64,000 nucleotides of DNA from NCBI GenBank assembly GCA_029204225.1, contig CM055097.1, positions 30,161,785 through 30,225,784 on the forward strand, in the 5' to 3' direction. The position numbers and the translations under genes were made by a program. The notes beneath the pieces are model-generated. The model was not told where the DNA came from. It searched no databases and was given only the letters and a program-made list of their open reading frames with translations. The first letter of the stretch is position 1; each line of letters starts with the position of its first letter. Origin of the DNA: Diphasiastrum complanatum (Eukaryota > Streptophyta > Lycopodiopsida > Lycopodiales > Lycopodiaceae). Of the stretch, positions 50,470 through 61,510 are shown piece by piece.

Positions 50470-51389
50470 CTGTTCTCCTATCTGTTCTGCACTGATTTGT
50501 TTCTCAAATTTTGGAGGCAAATTACGGCTGCATGACCCTTCTTGTGGCAATGGATACACTCAATTTTGGGACTGAGCTAGCATGTATCAACTGTATGCCC
50601 ATCTCTTTTGCATCTCACACAAGTCTTCTTGTCTGCACCTTGTTGCTTCGACCTTCCTTTGGTCTTCCAGTTGCCTTTGCTGGTCCCCTCTGCTTGCTGA
50701 TCATGATCTTGTCTCTGATTCGATTCCCTCTTAGGTTTGAACTGTTTCTTGGATTTTTTGTTGTTGCCATAGAGGGCCTGGTCAGAACCATCTTTGTGAT
50801 CAAGATGTTCTCTCGCCTCGACTTCCTCTCGAATCTCGACAATCGTCTTTTTGAGGTTCATGGTAGGATCTTTCACGAGCAGGGTTCTCGTTGTCTAGAA
50901 TGATCTGGGTAAGGCTCTCAACAGGTACGTGAGTTGCTTCTCAGTTGACACTGCATTCTCTGCTCCAGAGATATGTAGTGATAGAAACAGATCCTTCATC
51001 TTTCTTACGAAAGAAGTAAGGTCTTTCCCATCCCACTGTAGATTCATCAGCTGATCTTCCAGTATCATGATTTGACTTCTTGATTTCGTCTGAAATTACG
51101 TGAGTAGTGCATCCCACATCTCCTTAGCTTTGGAGAGTGTTGCCAGGTCAAGTGTGAGACTATCTTCGATGGAAGATGATAGCAAGGCTATTGCCTTGTC
51201 ATTTTTCTCCCTCCATTCACATAGCTCCTTGTCTGACATTGTAGTCATCTCTTCTGTGCCATCCACCCAGGGGAATAAACCTTCGCACTTGAGTATCAGT
51301 GATGTCTTAACTTTCCAGGCTAGAAAGTAAGATCCTGAAGAATCAAGTATTGTGCAGATCTTGCTCTGCATGCTGCTGATTAAAGCCAT
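50470..51389 (-). pseudogene. gag: Copia-4 gag with two zinc knuckles
   Basis: The start is MALISSMQSKICTILDSSGS at 51389. The copia gag domain follows (FLAWKVKTSLILKCEGLFPW, WREKNDKAIALLSSSIEDSL), then after frame changes MNLQWDGKDLTSFVRKMKDL and a lysine/glutamine-rich region. Two CCHC knuckles are CVRCKRDGHTVDTC (about 50618-50577) and CIHCHKKGHAAVIC (about 50550-50510). Stops near 50900, 50576 and 50480. Confidence 0.85.
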
Positions 51390-51492
51390 TGCTTCTGAAG
51401 TCTGTTCCCTCGTTGATGGTTGTTTGTCTGAATGCTTGGCCTCCTGGATCTGATAGCTTCTTGGCTATGTTAGATTATGACAAGATAGGCGC

Positions 51493-51505
51493 TGCTCCGA
51501 TACCA
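51493..51505 (-). other. Primer binding site of copia-4
   Basis: The minus strand reads TGGTATCGGAGCAGC, one base different from the initiator-Met primer site over its first 12 bases. Confidence 0.8.
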
Positions 51506-51506
51506 C

Positions 51507-52200
51507 TGATGAGAAGTGAAATCTTTCACAGACGCGAAACATTCATGAAACTATCACAAAAGTGAAGCAATTACGACTCAATGCACTTTGGATGGAGTTC
51601 AAATGCATTCGCTGGACACTGCCAGCTGAGTCACTACTACAGTCCCCCAGAATGTAGTCAGGCACTGCTGATCTACGTTTATAAAGTTAATATAGCATTC
51701 AACAAAGCTTCAACCAATGTGCGGAATTAAATTGAATGAGAGAATCAGACACACGAGTAATAGCAGACACATTTGCATTCTAGATCAGACAAGCCAAGAT
51801 AATCATCTATTAATCTTTCTCTGATTCTTCAAGCACTGCATGTAGATCCACCCAGTGCGTTGGCGTGAGAGAAATACAGTTCTCTCACAAGTGGATGTCT
51901 CGCTTTACTAGCGGACTTATGAATCTCTGTGGATTCCTATTTTACAGAGTATTGTCTTGCACACGGGCGGACCTCTGTTCTGTATTTTTCATCTTGATTG
52001 CTTACTAGCACCAGACTACTTCATCTGTTTTTTTTTTTTTTCACAAGTATCATCCAACAAGTATATAGTCGTTCTATGTAACTTTTAAGATTAGAGTGAC
52101 TAAACATCTACAACTAATCAGGAAATTACAAGAGTGGCAGATTAGCCACGACCTAGAGTGTATCTGCTGATGTCATGCGATTAGATCAGATATCTGTACT
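51507..52200 (-). repeat. Copia-4 5' LTR (distal end uncertain)
   Basis: Non-coding sequence upstream of the primer site, containing a TATA-like TTTATAAACG (minus strand, about 51680). The LTR 3' end is near 51510; the 5' end was not pinned because no second LTR exists for comparison. Confidence 0.5.
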
Positions 52201-52460
52201 TCTGGGTACTTGCATAATCTTTGCTAGTACTCTTTGGAGCGTGAGAGAAGAAAGTCTTTTGCAACGTTTTTCATGTTGCATCATTGGTTTCGTTTCCATC
52301 GTCTGACTTTCTCTTTTCGATCGCAAAAGGTTCTCGTTCGTGAATCTTTTGTGTTTGTGTCTTTTTGTCAGGTGTTCGTGTAACTTTTGTGCTTCGCGTC
52401 TCTTGACTTTCGTGTTCGCGAACATCTTCGTCAGGTAGAGGGCTGAAAGCTAGCAAATCT

Positions 52461-54040
52461 TTGTATTCAGAAAAATTTTGTTTCTTCAGTGATAGTGGAG
52501 GAGAATACACTTTCAATAAGTTTAAAGACTTTTGTGAGAGAGAGGGCATTCAAAGAGAGTTTTCTTGTTCATATACTCCTCAACAAAATGGAGTTGTTGA
52601 GGGAAAAAATAGAACTTTGTGTGAATGTGCAAAAGCCATTAGGCTAGAAGTTTCTCTGCCTAAAGAATTTTGGGGAGAGGTAGTTGCATGTGCAAACTAT
52701 CTTTGTAATAGGCTTCCAAATCTTGAAATAGGAGGAAAAACACCATTTGAGATGTTGTATAAGAAAAAGCCTAAGGTAGATCATCTTAGGATTTTTGGCT
52801 GTGTATGCTTTGTGCATGTGCCTCTAAAAACTAGGAAGAAGGAAGGTCCTAGTGCAATTAAAGGAATCTTTGTAGGATATGCATCCACTAAAAAATCATA
52901 CAAAGTATATCTTCCTTCTACTGACAAGAATATTGTTAGTAGAGATATGATCTTCCATGAAGATCAGAAGTTTAACTTGGATGATGCATAGATCAAGGAG
53001 TCTCATGCAAGATCAATCATCAATCTTGATGCTGCTCAAGAGGTGGTGAGGCCGAGGCTCGAGGAGGAGCAAATTCAAGCTACCACACCAAGAAGATCTA
53101 CATGAGCAAGATGTGAGCCAAGGAGGCTCACATATGATGAAGAGGGAAGGCAAGTGGAAGGTGAAACTTCGTATCATGCTCTCTTCATGTCAGATAAAGA
53201 GCCTAAAGATGTCCAAGAAGCTCTTCAATTCAAAATGTGGGTTGAAACAATGACCCAAGAGTTTGAAGCCTTGATGTCAAACAACACATGGGAGCTTGTG
53301 GAGCCACCAAACAACATGCATGTGATTGGATGTAAGTGGGTTTTTAGAATCAAGTATAATCATGATTCAATAAGTACAAAGCAAGACTTTGTGCCAAAGG
53401 CTACTCACAAATCAAAGGTCTTGACTATGAAGACACCTTTGCACCAGTTGCAAAGATGGTAACAATCTGAATACTTATATCTCTTGCATGTTTTCACAAT
53501 TGGAGTATATTCCAGCTTGATGTTTCTAATGCATTTCTCAATGACTACCTTGAGGAGGAGATTTACATGGAGCAACCTCCAGGTTTTGTGAAAGAAGGTG
53601 ATGAATCAAAAGTTTGTCTTTTGTTCAAAAGTCTCTATGGACTGAAAAAGCACCAAGGTCTTGGTATGCAAGGCTCAACTCCTATCTCATATCACTCGGA
53701 TTTTGTCTAAGTGAATATGAATCTTCTCTGTATTATAAGTTTGTAGATAACTTTGTAATTATTCTTCTCATCTATGTAGATGATATCATTCTTTGTGGAA
53801 ATAATGAGAAGTTAGTTGAAGAAACTAAGCATGCACTTGGTAGTGAGTTTAAGATGCAGGACTTAGGAGTTCTTCACTATATACTTGGCCTTGAAAATAG
53901 ATTTTTGAAAAGGTCATGCATTTATAAGCCAAAGTAGATATGCACTTTCCATGCTCAAGAAATTCCAGATGGAAAATTGTAAAGGCATAGATACACCTAT
54001 GGAGCACACTGTAAAAATTCCTATTAAAGATGATGAAAAA
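52461..54040 (+). pseudogene. pol: Copia-5 integrase-RT pseudogene
   Basis: An open frame to 52991 holds YTPQQNGVVEGKNRTLCECA (integrase Glu block), FWGEVVACANYLCNRLPNLE, PKVDHLRIFGCVCFVHVPLK and IFVGYASTKKSYKVYLPSTD. After stops at 52991 and 53104 come EFEALMSNNTWELVEPPNNM and IGCKWVFRIKYN (RT start, then a small deletion). A shifted frame carries DVSNAFLNDYLEEEIYMEQP, KSLYGLKKAPRSWYARLNSY and LLIYVDDIILCGNNEKLVEE, so the RT YVDD box is intact as sequence. RNase H is absent. Confidence 0.88.
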
Positions 54041-54043
54041 TCC

Positions 54044-54108
54044 TCACAACACCTCAGTAAGATCCTGTAGGGTGTGTGGTGAAGTTCACACGTGCTAAAA
54101 ACTTCACA
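54044..54108 (+). repeat. Copia-5 3' LTR terminal remnant (65 bp)
   Basis: TCACAACACCTCAGTAAGAT onward, ending CTTCACA, matches the end of the copia-6 LTR (62494-62558) almost base for base. The rest of the LTR and RNase H are deleted. Confidence 0.85.
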
Positions 54109-54540
54109 AAAGCGTACCTTAAAGTGTTCAACAATATTGGTGTTATCAAAGGGCAAGCCACACCCTTCGGAGTTGTAGAGCTTGTTTTTGTTGACTTTTC
54201 GACCGGAAGTAGCCATGAATGGCATAGAGGATATGATTCTAGAATGGAAATTTATGGTTAGATACTCTTTGTGAATCTGCATTTGTTGTCGCTGAAAATA
54301 ATACTATAGATAGTGGATTCTTTGTGCTCCATGGCATACCCCACACTGTCAAGGTTGATGAGCAAGCAAAAGTATGGGTATGGAGTTATGCGAGAGATCT
54401 ATAGTTCACAATGCCACTCCACTTGGTTGGACATCTTCGGATCCACATCATGAAGTAATGTCATGTATGTGATGTAGAATAGATAAGAATCTAAGTGGTT
54501 TAAAATTATTTTTCTCTCGCATAACTTAACTTAAGCCTAT
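54109..54540. other. No gene recognised
   Basis: Flank between the copia-5 tip and the transposase-like gene. A short frame (54076-54261) crosses the LTR tip and has no family match I can name. Confidence 0.35.
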
Positions 54541-56175
54541 TTGAATTATTGTACACACTTATTTCTCATTTTTTATAGGGTAAGATTAACAAAAAATTAT
54601 TATAATGACGAATTGTTCAAAGTAGTTGGCCAACCACTTCATATAACTAAATTATACAAATCAGAATATGGTGAGCTCAATTACAGCGATTGCAATAATA
54701 TTTTCCTTGATATTGAAAGTGTTCTAAAATACATTATTCGATTCTATAAACTAGACGAACATCAAGTAAATAGAAAGATCATTACTGTAATAAAATTGGA
54801 TGAATCTGAAATCATCAAGGGTCAAAAGTTGGAACGAGTGAGTGTCACTTTGATGAACAAAATTTCAGATACAGATGATCGAACGTTTAGTGTTCAATCG
54901 GAAAATCACATATGGTGGTTGGCAGCATTCCTTCAAATTTCATTTAGAATATCGTTATTAACATTTCATACCTTGCCAGTTTTTATTGACATGTCATGCA
55001 TTACTTGCTTCCCTGCAGGTCTTGAAAGAGGACCATAAAATATTTTCATGGATATTTTCAAGAACAAATTATGGCGAGATTATAAAGAGACATTTGGAGG
55101 GTGAAAAATTTACAGTCGAAAACTCATGGAAGTTTTCAAATTCAATGGCACCTTGCAGCAGATTTGAAAATATTTAAGTGTATGTATAATGTCTCTCATG
55201 GGGCAACATCAAAGCATCCATGTCTTTATTGCATGAAGGACTGCTACAATATGAATTTGGAATGATCAAACATTGGCCCAAGACGAGAAGTTGGAGATCC
55301 AAATATGAAAAGTGTTCTGCCAATTCCATTAAAAAATGTTCACATATGCACATTGCATGTTGAGGTTTGTATTATTGAAAAACTTATTTATCTGCATATT
55401 CTACTAGATCATAAACCGGAGTCTGTGGCTAAAGCAGCAATTAGGAGGTTGGAAATAGTTCTGTTAAATGCAAGACTACATAAAGAGAATGTCACGATTG
55501 AAAAAAGTGACAGACTCTCCGGAAAAAAGGAAACGCTCCTAATAAGCCATCAATTGGAGGTGCTAAAGCAAGAAGATTCTTATCCAATCACACGTGCAAA
55601 GAATCAAATGTCAAATACGAAATTTGGAGAGAAATTGTTCAAGCCACACGAACACTGGAAGGAAGTAATCGAGTGGAAAATACTTCGAGTGGAAAAGGTT
55701 CAAGTGTGGCCAACTTAGACAAACTCATAGGTGTTATCAGGAAAGAAAATCTATCATAAAAAAATATGAGGACTTTGCAAAATCATTGCACCACATTTGT
55801 AAAATCTGTACATGATTGTTGGGGAAAAGACTTCGTTAATCATTACATGGTGCTAATCTATATCATTATTTGGTACTTATCTCATTTAGGCTTATATATT
55901 TTTCTACTGATGTAACTAATCAAAACTCTTGTTTGCAGCACATCCTTCTTCATCATGCAACTTATTTTGCAAAGGAATATGGGAGCTTAAGTATCTGGTC
56001 ATCACAAGGCATGGAAAGATCTCATTGGCAAGCAAGGGGAGCATTTCATAGAGCTACAAATTACGGAGGACACAATTCAAGAAATAAATATTTAGTTCAA
56101 CTTTTTCAGTGGTTTTACAGAAGAGCACAATTTAGATATCAAGCTAAAAACTCGCCAAATGTTACGATTTTTTGA
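54541..56175 (+). pseudogene. Transposase-like gene of an unidentified DNA element, degenerate, probably with an intron
   Basis: Segments in order: YKLDEHQVNRKIITVIKLDE, MNKISDTDDRTFSVQSENHI and WWLAAFLQ (54740-54935), then after a likely intron (acceptor CTTCCCTGCAG at about 55019) VLKEDHKIFSWIFS. In a shifted frame: QIQWHLAADLKIFKCMYNVS and HPCLYCMKDC (55140-55250, C-x2-C), then LPLKNVHICTLHVEVCIIEK-like text in the 137-aa frame from 55305. A further segment after another likely acceptor (CTTGTTTGCAG at 55938) reads HILLHHATYFAKEYGSLSIW, GMERSHWQARGAFHRATNYG and YLVQLFQWFYRRAQFRYQA. The mix of a conserved Asp, H-P-C-L-Y-C, L-H-x(5)-IIEKL and FQWFYRR looks like an RNase-H-fold transposase, but the superfamily was not identified. 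Confidence 0.5.
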
Positions 56176-56319
56176 AAGGCATTCAAATTCATAACAAAAG
56201 AGAGATCCTTGTAATATATCAAAAATCTATTACAGAAAATCGTTTAATTATCATCATCATTCTCTTCAAGATTTATACGGATGGTATTGTCATGAAGGAA
56301 TAATCTCCTTTCATATGGA

Positions 56320-57554
56320 TCCAAAAATTATAAATTTTTTCTTTTGCTCGTATCAATGTAACCCGAATAACGGGCCATTGCAGATGATCTTTTGTTAGTC
56401 ACATTGGGAGTATAACCCAATATTTCAATTGCCAAATCCATTTTCACAAAAATTATTTTATATGTTCCTCTTGCGTACTTATGGCCTCCTAAACAAATTG
56501 ATAATGATTTGATGGCCATAATGACAATGATTTCATATGGATTAAAAGATGAATGATATATACAAATCTCATTATTTTGAAAGTTTTTCAAATAATGAGA
56601 TAGAGACACATCCTTTCTCCCGGCTGATACACCTTGGACGCCTCCATGTCTCATACCAAAGGCATCTATTTCAATAGCATCCTGTAAACGAATAAAGAAA
56701 ATAAATTTAGAATGATACATAACACTACAAACTCATACTTTAACAAAATGTTTGAAATAAGAAAACTGAACAATATCAATACCAATATAATATCTACGTA
56801 CCAGATTATAATCATCGTATTCAACGACATTTGCTCTACTAATGTCATGTCCCCCAATGGCCTCTACATTTTCGGAGGAGATATACCGAGTCCTTGGGAG
56901 ATATATTTTTTGGAATTCCAAAAATTACTCCTCTATAGGCAAAGTTTTTTCATAGGCTTTAGATTTTTCAATCATGGCATCCAAGGCGTCATTGCCAGAT
57001 TTTCAATTGTCATCTTTATCATAATCTATTTCACTTTCAAGGTCATTATATGTGTAATCAACAATGTCATAAAATTCTGATAAATTTTGTGCAAAAATTG
57101 AGAGGATTTCATCCTCTCTCAAATTCAAAACATCTTCTATATCATTAAATAAAATATAACTCTCATTATTTGTAAAATATACGGGAATATCGAGTAGAGT
57201 TAATTGATTAACAAGAGATGCAGATGGATGAGAATTAGAGAGGATTATAGAACGAGGGAGAATTTTTTGATAATCTGAAGCCATAGATGCTTCAACTTCA
57301 ACCCCTATATCAGTATCTGCATGATCTACATCAATTGGAGCAGATGTAGATGCTTCAATCATTGGAATAGTAGAAGATTCAACAGACTTATCATCTGAAA
57401 TATCATCAGATATGTAAAAGACAAAAGCCATTCCTTTTATTAGAAGGTGACATATTCTTTTGTGGATACCACAATATATATTTATTTTGAAATGGCCATG
57501 TAGGTTAGAGTATTTTCTATTGTGTTTATGCTTAAAGGATGGTTGGGAATGCAC
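56320..57554 (-). pseudogene. Two-exon acidic protein gene, convergent to the transposase-like gene
   Basis: The minus-strand exon from 57554 (or MAFVFYISDDISDDKSVESS at about 57431) to 56802 encodes an acidic, serine-rich N-terminus, then VNQLTLLDIPVYFTNNESYI, EDEILSIFAQNLSEFYDIVD, and after two in-frame stops FLEFQKIYLPRTRYISSENV. The donor is GTACGT and the next exon starts at 56681 after TTTATTCGTTTACAG, in phase 0: DAIEIDAFGMRHGGVQGVSA, KNFQNNEICIYHSSFNPYEI, ending TSKRKNL at about 56332. No family is recognised. The convergent, tightly placed arrangement suggests a second gene of the same mobile element. Confidence 0.45.
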
Positions 57555-57955
57555 ATTCTGAAAATGAACGAAACAAAAACTATCTATATCCTGAACATGA
57601 ATACTAATAATCTGAGAAAAATTATCAAGAAGAAAAATTAAATTATAACGATTCTCATAAACTAGCTTATTGATATCGAAGGGAGCAAAAAAATATTGGA
57701 AAAGTACTCTAATTTCTCAAATGGAATGTCACTGGCATTCAAAAAATCCAAAAGTTTGTTATATGAGGACATGGAGGAACTAGCCATATTGAACATGATA
57801 TCGGTTCAACACGACTGAATGATTTCAGTGGAGGACTGAACAACAGTGTGTGCGTTGATTCGATATCATTTTGACGATACTAAAATTGTCGTGCTCGACC
57901 TGACTTCTGATCTAGAGTTCTCCTTGTGTGCGCACTGATCCGATATTGGATAGTA

Positions 57956-58376
57956 ATGGCGCAGACTAAGCAAACAACACAAATCCACCCTGGTGGAATC
58001 CCAATCATAGGAGGAGGTCAGGGAAATCCACCACCACTGCCTCGTCTACCACCTCCTCCTAGGCCAAGGGGCAAACAAAGAGACCCCCTGGCTGAAGGAT
58101 ATTCGAAAACTACAAAAGACCAATAATCTTTTGATTTCGAAAGCTCATATACAGAAATTTATCAAACATGTTACAAGAAGTCTATCTGTAGATGTGAGAT
58201 GGACTGTAACGGCAATTGAGATGCTGCACACTGCACATGGGGATTTCCAAGCGAAATTTTTTTCAAATAGTGTTGTTGTAGCTATCCATGCCGAGAGGGT
58301 GACCATCATGCCCAAGGATTTAAACATTGTGTTCAGGCTAAGAGATACATATGACAAATTTGCAGAGTACTTTTGA
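57956..58376 (+). pseudogene. Divergent histone H3-like gene, intronless, one frameshift
   Basis: The start is MAQTKQTTQIHPGG, matching the H3 tail (T3-K4-Q5-T6 and the G12-G13 pair kept; R2, K9, S10, K14 and K18 replaced). A proline-rich segment PPPLPRLPPPPRPRGKQR follows. After a one-base shift at a C5 run (about 58084-58088) the frame reads LKDIRKLQKTNNLLISKAHI, then VDVRWTVTAIEMLHTAHGDF and VVAIHAERVTIMPKDLNIVF, ending AEYF and TGA. From LKDIR to RLRD it aligns to canonical H3 without gaps, and total length is within a few residues of H3. The W in VRWT recalls centromeric H3 variants, but loop 1 has canonical H3 length. Past the stop the same frame continues PLKQDVEKRKRKQSQPSRLV before a second stop. 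It would package DNA in nucleosomes. Either a decayed retrocopy or a fast-evolving variant with an assembly error. Copia-6 begins within 100 bp. Confidence 0.8.
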
Positions 58377-58446
58377 CCAGCTCCTTCCTCTCCTTTAAAA
58401 CAAGATGTAGAGAAAAGAAAGCGAAAGCAATCCCAACCATCTCGGC

Positions 58447-58929
58447 TTGTTTTTTGAGTACAGAGCGGAGATCAAGTGTTTTTTCTGTGGAAAGAAAGGA
58501 CATTATGCATCAAACTATTTCAAGAAGAAGAACCAATCTGAGGAAGCTAACCTTACTAATGAGGATGAGTGTGAGGGTGTAGAGAGTGAAAGAGAGGATT
58601 CATTAATGATGTCTACTTTTTCATCTTTTCCTTCTAAACATGAAGAAGTCTGGTGGATAGATAGTGGGGCTAGTTCTCACATGTCTAGTTCTAGGAACTC
58701 TCTCACTAATCTCATGCCATATTTAGGTGCAAAAAGGTCAATCTATACTGCTAATGATGTAGAGTGTAGGATTGAAGGAATAGGTAGTATTCCATTACAT
58801 GCATCATCATCAAAACCTTTTTGCTTACATGATGTACTGTATGTACCTAAATTGACTAAGAACCTCATTAGTGTAGGACAGTTGTTTGATAGCGGATTGG
58901 ATGTCAAGTTTCAATTGACAAGTGTATAA
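58447..58929 (+). pseudogene. Copia-6 zinc knuckle and protease
   Basis: A 160-aa frame: CFFCGKKGHYASNYFKKKNQ (CCHC knuckle whose last Cys is changed to Tyr), an acidic spacer, then VWWIDSGASSHMSSSRNSLT (active site D-S-G-A), YTANDVECRIEGIGSIPLHA and LYVPKLTKNLISVGQLFDSG. It parallels copia-3 at 41600-41100. The frame is lost at 58929. Confidence 0.9.
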
Positions 58930-58989
58930 TCTCAAGAGAAAATGAAGTTATTGCTAGAGGATCTAGAATTGGTAAGTTATACAAACTAG

Positions 58990-59900
58990 ATTCTAGGGAG
59001 AGTGCTAACATTTCAGATATTGCTTATGAGACCAAGATTCTACATGAGGATCTGTGGCATAAGAGATTGGGTAATCCCAATTTCAAAGCCATGCAATCTA
59101 TGGTCAAAGAAGGAAAAGCTGTTGGTCTACCAAAGACACTGTCAAAGGAGCTTCTACCTTGTGAAGCTTGTGCGCTGGCATAGTCACACAGAAGGCCTTT
59201 TCCTAGATCAAGTATCAAGACAAGGCAACCGTTTGAACTTGTACACTCAGATGTTCATTTCTCATCAACTAAGGGCAAAGGAGGAGCCAACTGCTTTGTC
59301 TCTTTTGTAGATGATTATACAAGACATTCTTGGATCTATATGCTGTCTTCAAAAGCCATGGCTTATGATGTTTTTCTTACTTTTAAAGCTTATGTAGAGA
59401 AGCAGTTTCCTTTCAAGATAAAAGCTTCAAGAAGTGATAGTGGAGAAGAATACACTTCCAATAAGTTTAAAGACTTTTGTGAGAGAGAGGGTATTCAAAG
59501 AGACTTTTCTTGTTCATATACTCCTTAGCAAAATGGAGTCGCTGAGAGAAAAAATAGAACTTTGTGTGAATGTGCAAAAGCCATTAGGCTGAAAGCTTCT
59601 CTGCCTAAAGAATTTTGGGGAGAGGCAGTTGCATGTGCAAACTATCTTTGTAATAGGCTTCCAAATCTTGTAATAGGAGGAAAGACACCATTTGAGATGT
59701 TCTAAGGTAGACCATCTTAGGATTTCTGGCTGTGTATGCTTTGTGCATGTACCTATAGAAACTAGGAAGAAGGAAGATCCTAGTGCAGTGAAAGGAATTT
59801 TTGTAGGTTATGCATATACAAAAAAATCATACAAGATTTATGTGCCCTCTACTGACAAATAAGTTGTTAGTAGAGATGTGGTCTTCCATGAAGATCAAAA
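58990..59900 (+). pseudogene. Copia-6 integrase
   Basis: Pre-integrase LHEDLWHKRLGNPNFKAMQS and LLPCEACALA (HHCC module), then core HSDVHFSSTKGKGGANCFVS, FVDDYTRHSWIYMLSSKAMA and SDSGEEYTSNKFKDFCEREG. A stop sits in TP-QNGVAERKNRTLCECAKA (Glu block). Then FWGEAVACANYLCNRLPNLV, a small deletion near 59702, and IFVGYAYTKKSYKIYVPSTD. At least three stops; inactive. Confidence 0.9.
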
Positions 59901-60169
59901 ATTTAACTTGGATGATGTTCAGATCAAAGAGACTCATGCAAGATCAATCATCAACCTTGATGTTGTTCAAGAAGAGGTGAGGCCGAGGCTTGAGGAGGAG
60001 CAGATTCAAGCTATCACACCAAGAAGATCTACACGAGCAAGATCTGAGCTAGGGAGGCTCACATATGATGATGAAGGAAGGCAAGTGGAAGGTGAAACTT
60101 CCTATCATGCACTTTTTATATCAGATGAAGAGCCTAAGGATGTCCAAGAAGCTTTTCAATCCAAGTAGT

Positions 60170-61510
60170 GGGTTGAAGCAATGACCCAAGAATTTGAAGC
60201 CTTGATGTCAAATAACACATGGGAGCTTGTGGAGCCACCAAACAATGCATGTGATCAGATGTAAGTGGGTATTCAGAATCAAGTATAATCATGATGGATC
60301 TATCAATAAGTATAAAGCAAGACTTTGTGCTAAAGGCTACTCTTAGATTAAAGGTCTTAATTATGAAGATACCTTTGCACCAGTTGCAAAGATGGTAACA
60401 ATTCAAATACTCATCTCTCTTGCATGTTTTCACAAATGGAGTATGTTCCAGTTTGATGTTTCTAATGCATTTCTCAATGGTTATCTTGAGGAGGAGATTT
60501 ATATGGAGCAACCTCCAGGTTTTGTGAAGGAAGGTGATGAATGAAAAGTTTGTCTTTTGTTCAAAAGTCTGTATGGACTGAAACATGCACCAAGGTCTTG
60601 GTATGCAACGCTCAATTCTTATCTCATATCACTCGGATTTTGTCTAAGTGAATATGACCCTTCTCTGTATTATAAGTTTTTAGATAAATTTGTAATTATT
60701 CTTCTCATCTATGTAGATGATATCATTCTTTGTGGAAATAGTGAGAAGTTAGTTGAAGAAACTAAGCATGCACTTGGTACTGAGTTTAAAATGCAGGACT
60801 TAGGAGTTCTTCACTATATTCTTGGCCTTGAAATAAATTTTTGGAAAGTTCATGCATTTATAAGCCAAAGTAGATATGCACTTTCCATGCTCAGGAAATA
60901 TCATATGGAGAACTGTAAAGGCATAGATACACCTATGGAGCACACTATAAAAGTTCCTATTAAAGATGATGAAAAATCCTTTGAGGACATCACTCTTTAT
61001 AAGAGTCTTATTGGCTCACTTATTTGGTTAACAATGACTAGGCCTGATCTAAGCTTTTGTGTTCATAAGCTGAGTCAACACATGCAGGATTCAAAGTTAT
61101 ATCATTGAAAGTTGGCTAAAAGAGTCTTGAGGTATATATCTTCTACCTTGGATTATGGACTATACTATGAAGGAGAAGATTTGACCTTGATTGCTTTTTC
61201 AGATTCAGATTTTGCAGGAAACAGGTTGGATAGAAAATCTACAAGTGCTTACACTATATTTCTTGGAGGAAATTTGGTTTCTTGGCTGTCAAAGAAGCAT
61301 ACAAGTATTTCCTTATCATCCTGTGAAGCTGAATACAAATCTCTTACAACCACAACAAATGAGGTTTTATGGATCAAAAGGCTACTTTTGGAGCTTAAGT
61401 GTTATGCAGATGAAGATTTACCAATTATCAAGAATGATAACATTTCTGCTCAGGCTCTTGCAAATAATCCAACCTTTCATGCAAGGAGCAAGTGGCTCAT
61501 CATTTTGTAA
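60170..61510 (+). pseudogene. pol: Copia-6 reverse transcriptase and RNase H
   Basis: [101 protein letters not shown] (intact YVDD box) and MQDLGVLHYILGLEINFWKV. The 183-aa frame 60557-61108 is uninterrupted. RNase H: KRVLRYISSTLDYGLYYEGE, AFSDSDFAGNRLDRKSTSAY, LSSCEAEYKSLTTTTNEVLW and NISAQALANNPTFHARSK. Stops at 60541, 61107 and in the early part show decay. Confidence 0.92.

Larger units (their letters stand above)
47540..51509 (-). mobile_element. Copia-4: near full-length Ty1/copia coding region, degenerate
   Basis: Minus-strand order: primer site, gag (51389), two zinc knuckles, protease, integrase, RT, RNase H, all in Ty1/copia order, with stops and frameshifts throughout. RNase H stops at about 47540 against the AAGGGC array (TKDMVA, where the usual DVLTK tail is lost), so no 3' LTR is present. 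It belongs to a different family from copia-3/5/6, with its own LTR. Confidence 0.88.
52455..54108 (+). mobile_element. Copia-5: copia-6-family fragment (integrase to LTR tip) with two truncations
   Basis: It begins inside the integrase core (SDSGGEYTFNKFKDFCEREG), runs through the integrase C-terminus and RT, and stops within the region before RNase H (MEHTVKIPIKDDEKS). It then jumps directly to the last 65 bp of the family LTR (54044-54108). It is closely similar to copia-6 at 59435-60990 and 62496-62558. The 5' part is missing. Confidence 0.88.

Noticed and set aside
57956-58376. Calling the H3-like gene a definite centromeric H3 (CENH3).
   Set aside because: The RW motif is suggestive, but loop 1 is not lengthened and the tail start is that of canonical H3. 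The assignment needs a phylogeny.
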